Part shown: piece after piece, positions 17,790-26,943 of the stretch | Position numbering within the stretch: position 1 is the first letter of the stretch | Layout: each line of letters opens with the position of its first letter | From: Zymomonas mobilis subsp. pomaceae ATCC 29192 | GTDB taxonomy: Bacteria > Pseudomonadota > Alphaproteobacteria > Sphingomonadales > Sphingomonadaceae | Direction: 5' to 3' | DNA length: 64,000 bases | Assembly: GCF_000218875.1 (NCBI RefSeq) | Contig: NC_015709.1 | Span: forward strand, 992,001 to 1,056,000 | Made by a program: the position numbers and the translations under genes | Notes under the pieces: generated by a model | Databases searched by the model: none | Told to the model about the DNA's origin: nothing | What the model saw: only the letters and a program-made list of their open reading frames with translations

Positions 17790-18341
17790 ATGAAAATAAT
17801 GCCAAAACATGCCTGTTTAGGCATAGTATTTATAACAGCCTGTATAACGCAAGGGGCAACGATGGCGCAGGGACAAGTCGAGCCAGTAAAATCATTAAGT
17901 CACGCCGCTGTAACAGCACAAAAACTATTAGACGAAGTCGGAAAAGCCCAATTTACGTCCCCTGATTTTAGACCGGGATTAGTCCGGCATGTCGTCATGT
18001 TCCGGTTCAATCAACAGACTACCGCTGTAGAACGGAAAAAAGTCACAGAACACTTTTTGGCATTAGCTACATTATCGCGTCGTCCTGATGGCCGATCCGT
18101 TGTCGTTTCGATTGAAACCGGCGCACAAAATAGCGGTGAGAATGCAGATTTAGGTTTAGAACAAGGGTATCTGGTTACCTTTAATTCTGAAGGTGACCGT
18201 AACTATTATGTCGGGCAACCGCTTGTCAAAGATCCCGCTTTCTTTGATGCTGCTCATGAAAAATTTAAACAATTTGCAGGCCCCTTCCTAGCAGAAGCGG
18301 TCGTCTTTGATTTTAGCGTAACAAGTAAGAAACCTGCTTAA
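17790..18341 (+). CDS. Exported Dabb-domain (stress-responsive alpha/beta barrel) protein
   Basis: The protein has 183 residues. It starts with a signal peptide (positive start, hydrophobic stretch about 9-24, cleavage probably after ATMAQ). The mature part fits the Dabb family, small dimeric barrels first described as stress-responsive proteins: LVRHVVMFRF at about 67-76 and a C-terminal HEKFKQFAGPFL. Function in bacteria is unclear; export is unusual but occurs in sphingomonads. The gene is separated from the glycosyltransferase only by the tandem array, so array length may affect its expression. AAGG precedes the start codon at 17790. Confidence 0.75.
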   Translation: MKIMPKHACLGIVFITACITQGATMAQGQVEPVKSLSHAAVTAQKLLDEVGKAQFTSPDFRPGLVRHVVMFRFNQQTTAVERKKVTEHFLALATLSRRPDGRSVVVSIETGAQNSGENADLGLEQGYLVTFNSEGDRNYYVGQPLVKDPAFFDAAHEKFKQFAGPFLAEAVVFDFSVTSKKPA

Positions 18342-18366
18342 AATTTTCTGGGAACAGCCCTATAGT

Positions 18367-18415
18367 ATGGGTCTTTCCGTATGAAATTATACCTTATACG
18401 CAAAGACCCATTTTC
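18367..18415. terminator. Terminator between Dabb gene and aldo/keto reductase
   Basis: ATGGGTCTTT at 18367-18376 pairs with AAAGACCCAT at 18402-18411, with an inner CGTAT/ATACG stem. A TTTT run follows on the forward strand. The genes on either side converge, so it may serve both. Confidence 0.8.
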
Positions 18416-18424
18416 CAGATAAGT

Positions 18425-19450
18425 TTAATCGAATTGTCGATATTGACCTTGTCGTTCAAGCATCCACCCCGGATATTCTGCGTCTAGCTGGCTTGCTTTA
18501 TCCAGCATTTCAAGACTTTCTTCATCTAAAACTATCTTCGTCGAACCAATATTATCTTGAAGCTGATCAAGACGTTTAGCACCGATAATAATACTGGTTA
18601 CAACTTTTTGATGAAGCAACCATGCCAAAGCTATTTCAGCAACAGAACAATCCTGTTTCTCAGCAACCTTTCGCATCACCTCTAATAAAGGGTAACCACG
18701 CGTTAAATTAACCGGCGGGAAATTAAAATCAGATCGGCGGCCTTCTTTCTCACCTTGCGCATGGGCCTTATATTTACCGGATAAAAAGCCTCCCGCCAGA
18801 GGGCTCCAAACCATTAACCCTACATTTTCAGAAAGAAGCATCGGGACGATTTCACGTTCCAAATCACGCCCAACAATAGTGTAATAGGCCTGCAAAGAAG
18901 CAATAGACGACAACCCACGATAACGGCTAATATCAACTGCCTTCATCACCTGCCATGCCGCCCAGTTAGAAAGACCAATATAACGAATATAGCCCTGTTT
19001 TACGAGATCATTCAAAGCTTCAAGCGTTTCTTCTATCGGTGTATGACTATCAAAACCATGTATCTGATAAAGATCAATATAATCCGTGCCAATTCGCTTT
19101 AAACTCGCCTGTATCGCAGTCATAATATGACCGCGCGAGGCACCCCTATCATTAGGGCCTTTTCCCATGATGCCAAACACTTTACTGGCGATTACGGTCT
19201 CTTCGCGGGCAATCCCCAGATTGCGTAAAGACTGTCCCAAGATTTGCTCGGATTGCCCACCACAATAAACATTGGCAGTATCTAAAAAATTTATGCCTGC
19301 ATCAAAAGCTGTTTTAACCAAGAGATCCGCGCCTTCTTGATTAACGCCGGATATATCACCCCAGAATCCTTCTCCAGCGCCGAAAGTCATAGTACCAAGA
19401 CACAGTTCAGATACCATCAGACCTGTATTACCCAAAGTTTTATAGTGCAT
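18425..19450 (-). CDS. Aldo/keto reductase
   Basis: This 341-residue NADPH-dependent oxidoreductase has the AKR barrel. The catalytic tetrad is visible: D and Y in FLDTANVY (about 55-62), K in VIASKVFG and H in LYQIHGFD. The cofactor-binding end has SIIIGAKRLDQLQDN. It resembles the YajO/Tas-type AKR group. It is divergently transcribed from the AraC-family regulator gene at 19.6-20.5 kb, a common arrangement in which the regulator controls the AKR. The substrate is unknown, probably a small aldehyde. Confidence 0.93.
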   Translation of the reverse strand: MHYKTLGNTGLMVSELCLGTMTFGAGEGFWGDISGVNQEGADLLVKTAFDAGINFLDTANVYCGGQSEQILGQSLRNLGIAREETVIASKVFGIMGKGPNDRGASRGHIMTAIQASLKRIGTDYIDLYQIHGFDSHTPIEETLEALNDLVKQGYIRYIGLSNWAAWQVMKAVDISRYRGLSSIASLQAYYTIVGRDLEREIVPMLLSENVGLMVWSPLAGGFLSGKYKAHAQGEKEGRRSDFNFPPVNLTRGYPLLEVMRKVAEKQDCSVAEIALAWLLHQKVVTSIIIGAKRLDQLQDNIGSTKIVLDEESLEMLDKASQLDAEYPGWMLERQGQYRQFD

Positions 19451-19635
19451 GACAGTCCTCTTTTCGAATGACTCTTTTAATGTAAGGTAAGGTCTTCATG
19501 TCCCTCGCCTTTGATCTGGCTATCACTATAAATACTGTTCTAAAAAAAGGAGATCCGCGATCCTCGCATAGTCTTGCACGATTCTATCATAATGCAGGAT
19601 TTCTCTCATTCTTAAAAAGGCGGTAATTTAAGGTG

Positions 19636-19770
19636 ATGACAAGTGACCGATTGACGCTTTTAAAAAATCAGACCGAACGACAATGGCAAAAATATGGGCG
19701 AACACCCCCTATTGAGGGTCTTATTCTTGAAAAAACGGCTTATCCACCCCGCACGCTTAGTAAGCTATCC
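19636..19770 (+). other. Out-of-frame 5' part of the AraC-family gene
   Basis: From ATG 19636 the frame reads a plausible N-terminus of an AraC-type regulator, ending in PPIEGLILEKTAYPPRTL at about 29-46. This matches the start of the AraC N-terminal domain, whose usual continuation (YEPSLCVILQGEK) appears in the next frame as SYPAFCVILQGEK. The frame is left between about 19750 and 19775. Removing one base there would join both parts into one protein of about 305 residues. This is the basis for calling a frameshift. Confidence 0.7.
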
Positions 19771-20554
19771 CGCATTTTGTGTTATCTTGCAGGGCGAAAA
19801 AACCGTTACTCTTGGAAGGGAAAGCTTCCACTATAAGGCAGGCGAATATCTGATTGCCTCAATGGAGCTTCCAACGATCGCTAAAGTTACCAAGGCAACC
19901 TCAAAAGATCCCTATATCGCCTTATGTCTTACGATTGAGCCTGCCTTCATCGCCGAATTATTAGTACAGTATCAACCTAAAATCTCTATAAAAGACCAAG
20001 CGGTCAGGGGTATAGTCGTTAGTGCATTAAAGGAAGAAATGATAGATGCGCTTCTTCGCCTCACGACTCTTTTAGATAAACCTGAAGATAGACCTGTCTT
20101 ACTATCTTTGATTAAAAAAGAAATTACATGGCACCTTATTAAAGATGGACAACAAGCTATTCTACTGCGTCAAATCGGACTGAAAGATAGTAATATTACT
20201 CGCATTGCTCAGACTGTAGCATGGATAAGACAGCATTATACCGAAAAGCTCAATATTCCTACGTTAGCACAACAGATTAATATGAGTTCAGCCTCTTTTT
20301 ATCGTCATTTTAAAATGGTTACGACCTTATCCCCAATACAATTCCAAAAACAAATCCGACTACAACAAGGGCGTTCTTTGTTAATCGCGCCAGAATCAGA
20401 GGTTGCCACAGTGGGGTATCAGGTCGGCTATGACAGTCCTTCCCAATTTAGCCGCGATTACCGTCATTTTTTTGGTGTTTCCCCGCGCAAAGATGCTGAA
20501 AATCTACGGGCAGCACTCGGCCTTTCAGAAGACGCTATAATAAAAAATGCTTGA
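19694..20554 (+). CDS. AraC-family transcriptional regulator (probable 5' frameshift)
   Basis: The main open frame encodes 286 residues. It holds most of the AraC N-terminal ligand domain (CVILQGEKTVTLG, YKAGEYLIASMELP) and an intact C-terminal DNA-binding domain with two helix-turn-helix motifs (LNIPTLAQQINMSSASFYRHFK and VGYQVGYDSPSQFSRDYRHFFG, each partly quoted). The first 25 residues from ATG 19694 do not resemble the family and this ATG has no ribosome-binding site. The missing start is in another frame from 19636. So either the gene is broken by a single-base change, or a sequencing error is present. It faces the aldo/keto reductase gene, its likely target. Confidence 0.8.
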   Translation: MGEHPLLRVLFLKKRLIHPARLVSYPAFCVILQGEKTVTLGRESFHYKAGEYLIASMELPTIAKVTKATSKDPYIALCLTIEPAFIAELLVQYQPKISIKDQAVRGIVVSALKEEMIDALLRLTTLLDKPEDRPVLLSLIKKEITWHLIKDGQQAILLRQIGLKDSNITRIAQTVAWIRQHYTEKLNIPTLAQQINMSSASFYRHFKMVTTLSPIQFQKQIRLQQGRSLLIAPESEVATVGYQVGYDSPSQFSRDYRHFFGVSPRKDAENLRAALGLSEDAIIKNA

Positions 20555-20737
20555 TTTTATATCTTACAAAACAACATCTATTTTCAATCAAGATTTTAAT
20601 ATTTTTAAGAAACATTGAATTATACCAAACGTTATACAGAATAATATTATGTGATATAAATCTTACTATCTAAATATAGCTCTCAATTTTAGAGAGATAA
20701 TATTATTATTTTTTACTTTTTTAAAAGAAATTCATGA

Positions 20738-21739
20738 ATGAATAAAATAGACGTATTGTCAGATAATCCTAAAAAAATAGGTGTATTACTTGTTAATCTG
20801 GGTACCCCCACTGCTCCAACGGCCAAAGCCCTTCGCCGTTATCTTGGACAATTTTTATCAGATCGGCGCGTTATCGAAATACCGCCCTTGTTATGGCAAC
20901 CTATTTTGAGGGGCATTATCTTACCTTTTCGCGCCCCTAAATCAGCCCATGCCTATGCCAGTATCTGGACAGAAAAAGGGTCACCTCTTGCGGTTATCAC
21001 GCAAAATCAAGCCCATATTTTACAGCAAAGAACGCCTAATTCTATCATCGTAGAGTATGCTATGCGTTATGGTGCACCTTCTATTAAGGATCAGATTAAC
21101 CATTTAATAGAGCAAGGCTGTCGCCATCTGTTGCTAGCCCCCCTTTATCCGCAATATTCTGCCGCCAGCACAGCTACTGTTCAAGATGAAGCCTATCGCA
21201 GTTTACAAAAAATGCGTTGGCAACCTATATTCCGAAGCCTTGCGCCCTATTACAATCATCCCGATTATATTAACGCGCTCAAAGCTTCTATTGAAACGCA
21301 ATTAGAAGCCTTGGACTTTGTGCCGGAGGCTTTATTGTTAAGCTATCACGGTATGCCAGTGAAAACGCGCGAGCAAGGTGATCCTTATTATGACCAATGC
21401 ATCGCGACGAGCGCAGCGCTCAGCAAAGTTTTAAATCTAAAGGTGATTACTAGTTTTCAATCCCGTTTCGGTACCCAAAAATGGTTCAGTCCTGCGACGG
21501 CTACAATCTTAAAAGATTTTCCAGCACAGGGAATAAAAAAATTGGTGGTGGCGATGCCCGGATTTTCTGCAGATTGTCTGGAAACTTTGGAAGAAATTGC
21601 GATAAGAGGACAGCAAAATTTTATCGAATCCGGTGGCGAAAATTTTGCAACGCTTCAATGTCTTAATGATAGCGAAGAAGGTATAACTATGCTCGAAAGC
21701 CTTATAAAACAGGCATTATCTGGCTGGATAAAAGAATAA
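20738..21739 (+). CDS. hemH: Ferrochelatase
   Basis: It inserts ferrous iron into protoporphyrin IX, the last step of heme synthesis, at the cytoplasmic membrane face. The 333 residues show [20 protein letters not shown] near the start, [16 protein letters not shown] in the middle, the metal-site histidine in SYHGMP and the acidic [12 protein letters not shown] helix near 275-287. Length is normal. An AT-rich leader precedes it. It is followed 39 bases later by a small RHH-domain gene on the same strand, possibly co-transcribed. Confidence 0.96.
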   Translation: MNKIDVLSDNPKKIGVLLVNLGTPTAPTAKALRRYLGQFLSDRRVIEIPPLLWQPILRGIILPFRAPKSAHAYASIWTEKGSPLAVITQNQAHILQQRTPNSIIVEYAMRYGAPSIKDQINHLIEQGCRHLLLAPLYPQYSAASTATVQDEAYRSLQKMRWQPIFRSLAPYYNHPDYINALKASIETQLEALDFVPEALLLSYHGMPVKTREQGDPYYDQCIATSAALSKVLNLKVITSFQSRFGTQKWFSPATATILKDFPAQGIKKLVVAMPGFSADCLETLEEIAIRGQQNFIESGGENFATLQCLNDSEEGITMLESLIKQALSGWIKE

Positions 21740-21778
21740 TAGATTATGATTAACCTGTGATCTACAATAGGGGACACT

Positions 21779-22084
21779 ATGGTTTCGCTTATATCCCCTT
21801 CAGACTCACCTATTGAAAAAATCCCTTATCAAGGGCCAATCAAGCGTTCCGTGATGATTGCAGGGCATTCAACCTCGGTTAGTTTGGAACCGATTTTTTG
21901 GCATGCATTGGAACAAGCCGCTTATCAAAAACAGTTACCGCTTAATGCACTTATTGCCCAAATTGATGCGGAAAGGATGCTTGCTGAAATTCCTCCGAAT
22001 TTAGCAAGCGCCCTACGCGTGTGGTTATTCTTCTATTATCAGAAAAAAAATCTTCTCGAAGAATTTTCGGCTAAAACATTCTAG
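21779..22084 (+). CDS. Ribbon-helix-helix domain protein (RHH_4 type)
   Basis: The 101 residues match the short alphaproteobacterial RHH_4 family: KRSVMIAGHSTSVSLEPIFW at about 22-41, then LPLNALIAQIDAER and ALRVWLFFYYQ. Such proteins are probable DNA-binding regulators; targets are not known. AGGGG sits six bases before the ATG. Its stop TAG shares the CTAG at 22081-22084 with the stop codon of the convergent PepSY gene. Confidence 0.82.
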   Translation: MVSLISPSDSPIEKIPYQGPIKRSVMIAGHSTSVSLEPIFWHALEQAAYQKQLPLNALIAQIDAERMLAEIPPNLASALRVWLFFYYQKKNLLEEFSAKTF

Positions 22085-22854
22085 CTATGAAAAATCATCA
22101 CAATAATGATGATAGGTATAACGACCCCAGCGATAACAAGCGGCCATGTTGAGGGACGTTTCTTGGCATGAACTTGTAAAAGCCACAAACCGCTGATGGA
22201 AAAAACGAGGCAGGCTATGGCTAATAAATCCATAAACAGTTTCCATACGGCATTAGTACCAGACCCCCGATGTAAATCGTCGGCAAAACCAATCCAGCCT
22301 CTGGACGTATATTCGTAATGAAGATGACCGTTATCACGCTCAATCAATAATTTTTCGCGGCCCCCTAATTTGGGTGCCATGAAATAAACAAAATCCTTGG
22401 TCCATGTTGCCTGTTTTCTTACAGGGAAATTATTCTCTTTTAACCATTTAGAGACATCATCCGGCAAAGCCTGATGAATTTCATTCGCGGTAAGACGGCT
22501 CCAATCAACGTCCCCATTGTCTTTTATAGGCTTGGATAGAGACATCTCTTTTAAGGGTTGTTGTAAAGACGCAAGCAATTGGGGTGGAATATTAGCTCGC
22601 CTTTGCGTGGTGGTCATGTGGGGGGCAAAAATGCCGTCATCATGATTAAGCATAAAGCCTGTCGCTGCAAAGAAGATCATTGCAACACAGAAAAGAGCAG
22701 CACTCACCCAATGCCATAAGCGAACCTGCTTTATTAAAGTATTATAAAAAGGAGGCTGTTTCTTTTTTTTAGCCTTATCAGGGCTAGGATACACTTTTGT
22801 AGCAGAAGAATTATGAAAGGATAAACTCATCAAAGCATCCCAATTGAAAGACAA
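22081..22854 (-). CDS. PepSY-associated transmembrane protein
   Basis: The 257 residues have a membrane segment at about 49-70 (WHWVSAALFCVAMIFFAATG) and a second pair near the C-terminus (LLAIACLVFSISGLWLL and WPLVIAGVVIPIIIIVMIF). Between them is a periplasmic part with a PepSY-like segment ending in HLHYEYTSRGWIGFADDLHRG. This is the layout of small PepSY-TM proteins, often linked to iron uptake or to membrane redox enzymes. No TonB receptor is adjacent, so its role here is not clear. It is monocistronic and ends on the CTAG shared with the RHH gene. Confidence 0.8.
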   Translation of the reverse strand: MSFNWDALMSLSFHNSSATKVYPSPDKAKKKKQPPFYNTLIKQVRLWHWVSAALFCVAMIFFAATGFMLNHDDGIFAPHMTTTQRRANIPPQLLASLQQPLKEMSLSKPIKDNGDVDWSRLTANEIHQALPDDVSKWLKENNFPVRKQATWTKDFVYFMAPKLGGREKLLIERDNGHLHYEYTSRGWIGFADDLHRGSGTNAVWKLFMDLLAIACLVFSISGLWLLQVHAKKRPSTWPLVIAGVVIPIIIIVMIFHS

Positions 22855-22990
22855 AAAAACTATTTGGCAATAAATGTCATTATTATAATAAAATACTATT
22901 ATAATTATATTAAGATCAACAATATGACATAAAAAAACAACATTTTTAAATAACTATATTCTAAAATATAGTAAAATTTAAAAATTATCT

Positions 22991-24634
22991 TTATAATAAA
23001 TTGGGTTGATCGTCAGAAGGGCTACGCTTGGAAAGCTTGTTGGGGGATGGCTGCGGTCTAATAACAGACGGTATAACGGGCAAAGTCCCATCATGGAAAA
23101 TCAGCGTTAACAGGGACTGCTGGCGCGCTTGTTCTGCATTACAAATAGTCTGGCCTTCTTTATTCTCGACGCGGGCATAACCCTTTGCCAAAATCTTATC
23201 GGGATGCGCTTGTTCTGCAATTCGCCATAATTGGTTTACTGTTTTCTCCATGGTATCAAGCCGTGCCGATATTCTATCAGGCTTAATAATACAGCTCGCC
23301 AGACGGTCATATTTTTGTTGCCAGCTCCGTTTCAGTAAAACAGGCTTCAGCTTGTTACGGATAAAATCCAACTGCATGGCTGTGCGGGCAAGCTTATGCT
23401 GATAAGCGCTTACTAAACGTTGATGCGCGATCACAACTTTTCGTTGCTCTTGCATAATCAAATGCTGTCTTGAAGGTAAACGACAGGCTGACAAGCGTGC
23501 CTGTTCACGGGCAATACGGGAAACTAATAGGGCGGGTCGCAAAGTTGCGGCACAAGCAGCCATTTTATGATAGGCTACCGCCAACCGATCCGTCATGCTT
23601 CGCTTGAAATGCTCCGTTTCATCATCAAAACGTTGCATAAAAGGGGCTAGTAATCGTTCTGAAGCTGGTAAGCGACGGCTGATGCCCTGCAATCGCTCAT
23701 TTGATAAATGGTAATAGCGATTTACAGCATTATTCATCCGTAAATGAAGCGCCTTCAACTGGGATATTAATTCACTTTTGACAGGAACAGCTAATTCTGC
23801 AGCCGCTGTTGGCGTGGGGGCCCGTAAATCCGCAGCGAAATCGCAAAGTGTTGTATCGGTTTCATGCCCCACCGCCGAAATAATCGGAATTGAACATTCC
23901 GCAACCGCACGAACGACAACTTCTTCATTGAAGCCCCATAAATCTTCAAGCGAGCCGCCCCCACGCGCAACAATCAACAGATCAGGACGTGGAATTATAG
24001 ACTTAGCTTCTAAGGCAGAAAAACTACGAATAGCCGCTGCAATTTTTTCCGCTGACTGCTCTCCTTGAACAGGGACAGGCCATAAAATCACATGAGAGGG
24101 ACAGCGATCAGCCAGACGATGGAGAATATCACGAATAACGGCACCAGAAGGCGAACTTACAACCCCGATAACTTGCGGTAAGAAAGGTAAAGCTTTCTTT
24201 CGCTGTTGATCGAACAATCCCTCTTCTGCTAAAGCACGCCGCCGCCGATCAAGGAGCGCCATCAATGCCCCTTGCCCAGCAATTTCCAGTCGTTCAATGA
24301 CTAATTGATAACGGGAACGTCCGGCATAAGTCGTAAGGCGACCTGTTGCGATAACTTCCATTCCGTTTTCAGGCAGGAAACCAATATGGGAAGCCACACC
24401 ACGCCAGATAACAGAATCCAATACTGATTTGTCATCTTTCAAAGCCAGATAACAATGGCCTGATCCCGCTCTTGTAAAACCAGATATTTCGCCTCTAACC
24501 CGAATATGGCTAAAGGCGTTTTCTACTGTGCGTTTTAAAGCACCAGAAATTTCGGAAACAGAAAAAGCACGAACATTGTCTGTTTCACCGGAGTCGTCTA
24601 TCAAATGCGTGCCATCAAAAGAGAAAGAGTTCAT
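22991..24634 (-). CDS. xseA: Exodeoxyribonuclease VII large subunit
   Basis: The large subunit of the single-strand exonuclease of DNA repair. From ATG 24634 it has 547 residues; the frame is open further upstream, but the family start fits here ([19 protein letters not shown] soon after). The OB-fold has VRGEISGF and GHCYLALKD. The catalytic part has [30 protein letters not shown] and [27 protein letters not shown] (quoted in part). A long helical C-terminus follows. AGGA is six bases before the ATG. The start codon overlaps the divergent purD start in a shared CATG. Confidence 0.95.
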   Translation of the reverse strand: MNSFSFDGTHLIDDSGETDNVRAFSVSEISGALKRTVENAFSHIRVRGEISGFTRAGSGHCYLALKDDKSVLDSVIWRGVASHIGFLPENGMEVIATGRLTTYAGRSRYQLVIERLEIAGQGALMALLDRRRRALAEEGLFDQQRKKALPFLPQVIGVVSSPSGAVIRDILHRLADRCPSHVILWPVPVQGEQSAEKIAAAIRSFSALEAKSIIPRPDLLIVARGGGSLEDLWGFNEEVVVRAVAECSIPIISAVGHETDTTLCDFAADLRAPTPTAAAELAVPVKSELISQLKALHLRMNNAVNRYYHLSNERLQGISRRLPASERLLAPFMQRFDDETEHFKRSMTDRLAVAYHKMAACAATLRPALLVSRIAREQARLSACRLPSRQHLIMQEQRKVVIAHQRLVSAYQHKLARTAMQLDFIRNKLKPVLLKRSWQQKYDRLASCIIKPDRISARLDTMEKTVNQLWRIAEQAHPDKILAKGYARVENKEGQTICNAEQARQQSLLTLIFHDGTLPVIPSVIRPQPSPNKLSKRSPSDDQPNLL

Positions 24635-25886
24635 GAACGTCCTGCTTATCGGAACCGGAGGCCGCGAACATGCCTTAGCATGGAAAATCGCCCAGTCGCC
24701 TTCACTTGATACATTATACGCCACAACAGGCAATCCCGGTATTGCTAAACTGGCAAAACCAGCAGACCTTATCGTAACCGATCATAAGGCTGTCGTCGAT
24801 TTTTGTAAAAACCATAAAGTCGATTTGGTGATTATCGGACCGGAAGCGCCCTTGGTCGATGGCCTTGGCGACAGTTTAAGAGCGGCAGATATAGCGGCTT
24901 TTGGGCCGGACAAAGCCGCCGCCCAGTTAGAAGGTTCAAAAGGATTTACGAAAGACCTTTGTGCCCGCTACGATATTCCAACAGCGCGCTATCAGCGTTG
25001 CCGTAATGCCCTTGAGGCAAAAGCGGCACTTAACGATTTTGGCTTACCCGTGGTTATCAAGGCAGACGGCCTTGCAGGGGGAAAAGGCGTTATTATCGCT
25101 GAAAGTCGGACAGCAGCGGAAACCGCGATTGACGAAATGACGGCCGGCTCTTTTGGAAAAGCAGGCTTAGAAATTGTCGTCGAAGAATTTATGCAAGGGG
25201 AAGAGGCTAGCTTTTTTGCGATTAGCGATGGTCAAAATGTCTATCCCTTTGGAACAGCGCGGGATCATAAACGTGTAGGGGATGGCGACACGGGTCCCAA
25301 CACGGGCGGTATGGGGGCTTATAGTCCGGCGACCCGTCTTACAGCCGATATTGAACAGCAAGTGATGCAACGCATTATTGTGCCCACTGTTCAGGCCATG
25401 AAACAAGAAGGCGCGCCTTTTATTGGTATTCTTTATGCAGGCCTTATGCTCACAAAAGAAGGGCCAAAATTGATCGAGTATAATGCGCGTCTTGGCGATC
25501 CAGAATGCCAGTTACTGATGTTACGATTAGAAGACGACATTTTACCATTATTTTATGCCGCAGCTCAGGGGCAATTAGAAATACAACCTGCGCCCCGCTT
25601 CTCATCGGATCATGCGGTGACCGTTGTTATGGCAGCAAAAGGCTATCCGGCATCGCCTGTCAAAGGGGGCTCTATTCAAAAAATAGAAGATGCTGAAAAA
25701 TTGGGCGCGATCGTCTTTCAGGCTGGGACAAAACTGGACGGAGAGATATTGAAAGCCAATGGTGGGCGGGTGTTAAATGTTACCGCCACGGCTAAAGACT
25801 TTAAATCTGCGCGGGCACTGGCCTATCAGGCAGTTGCGGCCATTGATTATCCTGATGGCTTCTGGCGGAAGGATATCGGATTATAA
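24633..25886 (+). CDS. purD: Phosphoribosylamine-glycine ligase
   Basis: This ATP-grasp enzyme makes glycinamide ribonucleotide, the second step of purine synthesis. From ATG 24633 it has 417 residues. It starts with the typical [17 protein letters not shown] and contains [29 protein letters not shown] and [12 protein letters not shown]. The frame is open upstream, but that part lies inside xseA antisense and has no family similarity. The weak ribosome-binding site AAAGAG lies inside the xseA coding sequence, as must the promoter. A hairpin terminator follows. Confidence 0.97.
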   Translation: MNVLLIGTGGREHALAWKIAQSPSLDTLYATTGNPGIAKLAKPADLIVTDHKAVVDFCKNHKVDLVIIGPEAPLVDGLGDSLRAADIAAFGPDKAAAQLEGSKGFTKDLCARYDIPTARYQRCRNALEAKAALNDFGLPVVIKADGLAGGKGVIIAESRTAAETAIDEMTAGSFGKAGLEIVVEEFMQGEEASFFAISDGQNVYPFGTARDHKRVGDGDTGPNTGGMGAYSPATRLTADIEQQVMQRIIVPTVQAMKQEGAPFIGILYAGLMLTKEGPKLIEYNARLGDPECQLLMLRLEDDILPLFYAAAQGQLEIQPAPRFSSDHAVTVVMAAKGYPASPVKGGSIQKIEDAEKLGAIVFQAGTKLDGEILKANGGRVLNVTATAKDFKSARALAYQAVAAIDYPDGFWRKDIGL

Positions 25887-25898
25887 AAGTTGGTAATG

Positions 25899-25936
25899 GA
25901 TAGCCTTTGTTTTTCCTAACAGAGGCTATCTTTCAA
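25899..25936 (+). terminator. Terminator after purD
   Basis: GATAGCCT at 25899-25906 pairs with AGGCTATC at 25923-25930 and is followed by TTTC. It lies 12 bases after the purD stop. The T run is short, so strength is uncertain. Confidence 0.6.
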
Positions 25937-26101
25937 TATCCCCTATCAAAAAATGACCCATAAAAACGACAAGACTAGTATTCTTGGTTTTCAGAAAAAG
26001 AATTAGGGCGCTTCACCCTTCTTATTCAACAGAATATCCCTAACTATGAAGCAGATATAGCAAACTTACCCTCTATTTTGATGTTCAAGGAGTAGAATAA
26101 C

Positions 26102-26881
26102 GTGACCACAACCCAACTGATTGCGCTGGGGGCGCTGGTTGTCGTTCTCGCCATCGCTGTGATTGTCGCTTTTTTGGCAACCCGTCGCCAAAAACCGATA
26201 AAAGTCACAGAAGAAAAGCAAGATACCCAACCCCCTAAGCTTCAGCGAACCTTTGAGCCCGTTGTTCAACCCCCGGCCTATCAAAATTCACCCTTGGCAG
26301 AAAAAGAAAAGCAGCCTGTTGTTTCGGAAAAGGCTTCCCCATCAGAAGCTTATAAAACAAAGCCTTCTTCTAAAGAGGTTATTTCCGATAAAAAATTGAC
26401 TTCTGCGACGCCTGTCTCAGAAGATACGGTCAAACCAGTCGAGCCAACACCGCCTTTAACGAAAACGCCTGTCAAAAAACCAGAGACAGAGTCTTCAGAA
26501 GAAAGCCCCAAAAAAGATGATATAAAATCCTCGCCCATAACGGACACGCAGGCGCCTAAAAAAGCAGTAGAAGCTAAAAAAGATATAAAGGCAGAGGTTC
26601 ACACGCCCACTGTCCCGACAGACAGCAATAGTGCAACAGCCGATAAGTTAACGCTCATCAAAGGCCTAGGCCCCAAGGCAAACAAAATTTTGATAGGAAT
26701 GGGGATCAACCGTTTTTCACAGATTGCGGCATGGAGCCAAGAAGATATTCTCCGTATTGATCCGCAAATGGGGGCTTTCAGCGGCCGTATCGAGCGCGAA
26801 CATTGGGTAGAACAGGCTCAATTATTAGCCGACAATAATATCGAAGCTTTTGAAGCCAAGTTTGGTGCGCTTCATCGCTAA
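26102..26881 (+). CDS. Membrane-anchored helix-hairpin-helix protein
   Basis: The gene starts with GTG at 26102, with AAGGAG ten bases upstream. The 259 residues begin with one membrane segment (about 5-26), then a long linker rich in lysine, proline, serine and glutamate (about 30-178), then a helix-hairpin-helix-like domain: LTLIKGLGPKANKILIGMGI, RFSQIAAWS and GRIEREHWVEQA. This C-terminal domain is found fused to other proteins in alphaproteobacteria, sometimes annotated as NADH dehydrogenase subunit E-like, and is probably a DNA- or protein-binding module. The function is unknown. Confidence 0.72.
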   Translation: MTTTQLIALGALVVVLAIAVIVAFLATRRQKPIKVTEEKQDTQPPKLQRTFEPVVQPPAYQNSPLAEKEKQPVVSEKASPSEAYKTKPSSKEVISDKKLTSATPVSEDTVKPVEPTPPLTKTPVKKPETESSEESPKKDDIKSSPITDTQAPKKAVEAKKDIKAEVHTPTVPTDSNSATADKLTLIKGLGPKANKILIGMGINRFSQIAAWSQEDILRIDPQMGAFSGRIEREHWVEQAQLLADNNIEAFEAKFGALHR

Positions 26882-26912
26882 AAATGCAATTGGAAACGAA
26901 AATTATCTCTTC

Positions 26913-26943
26913 AAAAAGCCGGTATCCATTACCGGCTTTTTAG
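26913..26943. terminator. Terminator between the HHH gene and the CBS/HlyC gene
   Basis: AAAAAGCCGGT at 26913-26923 pairs with ACCGGCTTTTT at 26931-26941. The stem has poly-A and poly-T flanks on both sides, so it can stop transcription from both convergent genes. Confidence 0.9.

Noticed and set aside
24528-24632. Upstream extension of purD from 24528 and of xseA to 24733
   Set aside because: Neither extension matches the family N-termini and both are just antisense to the other gene.
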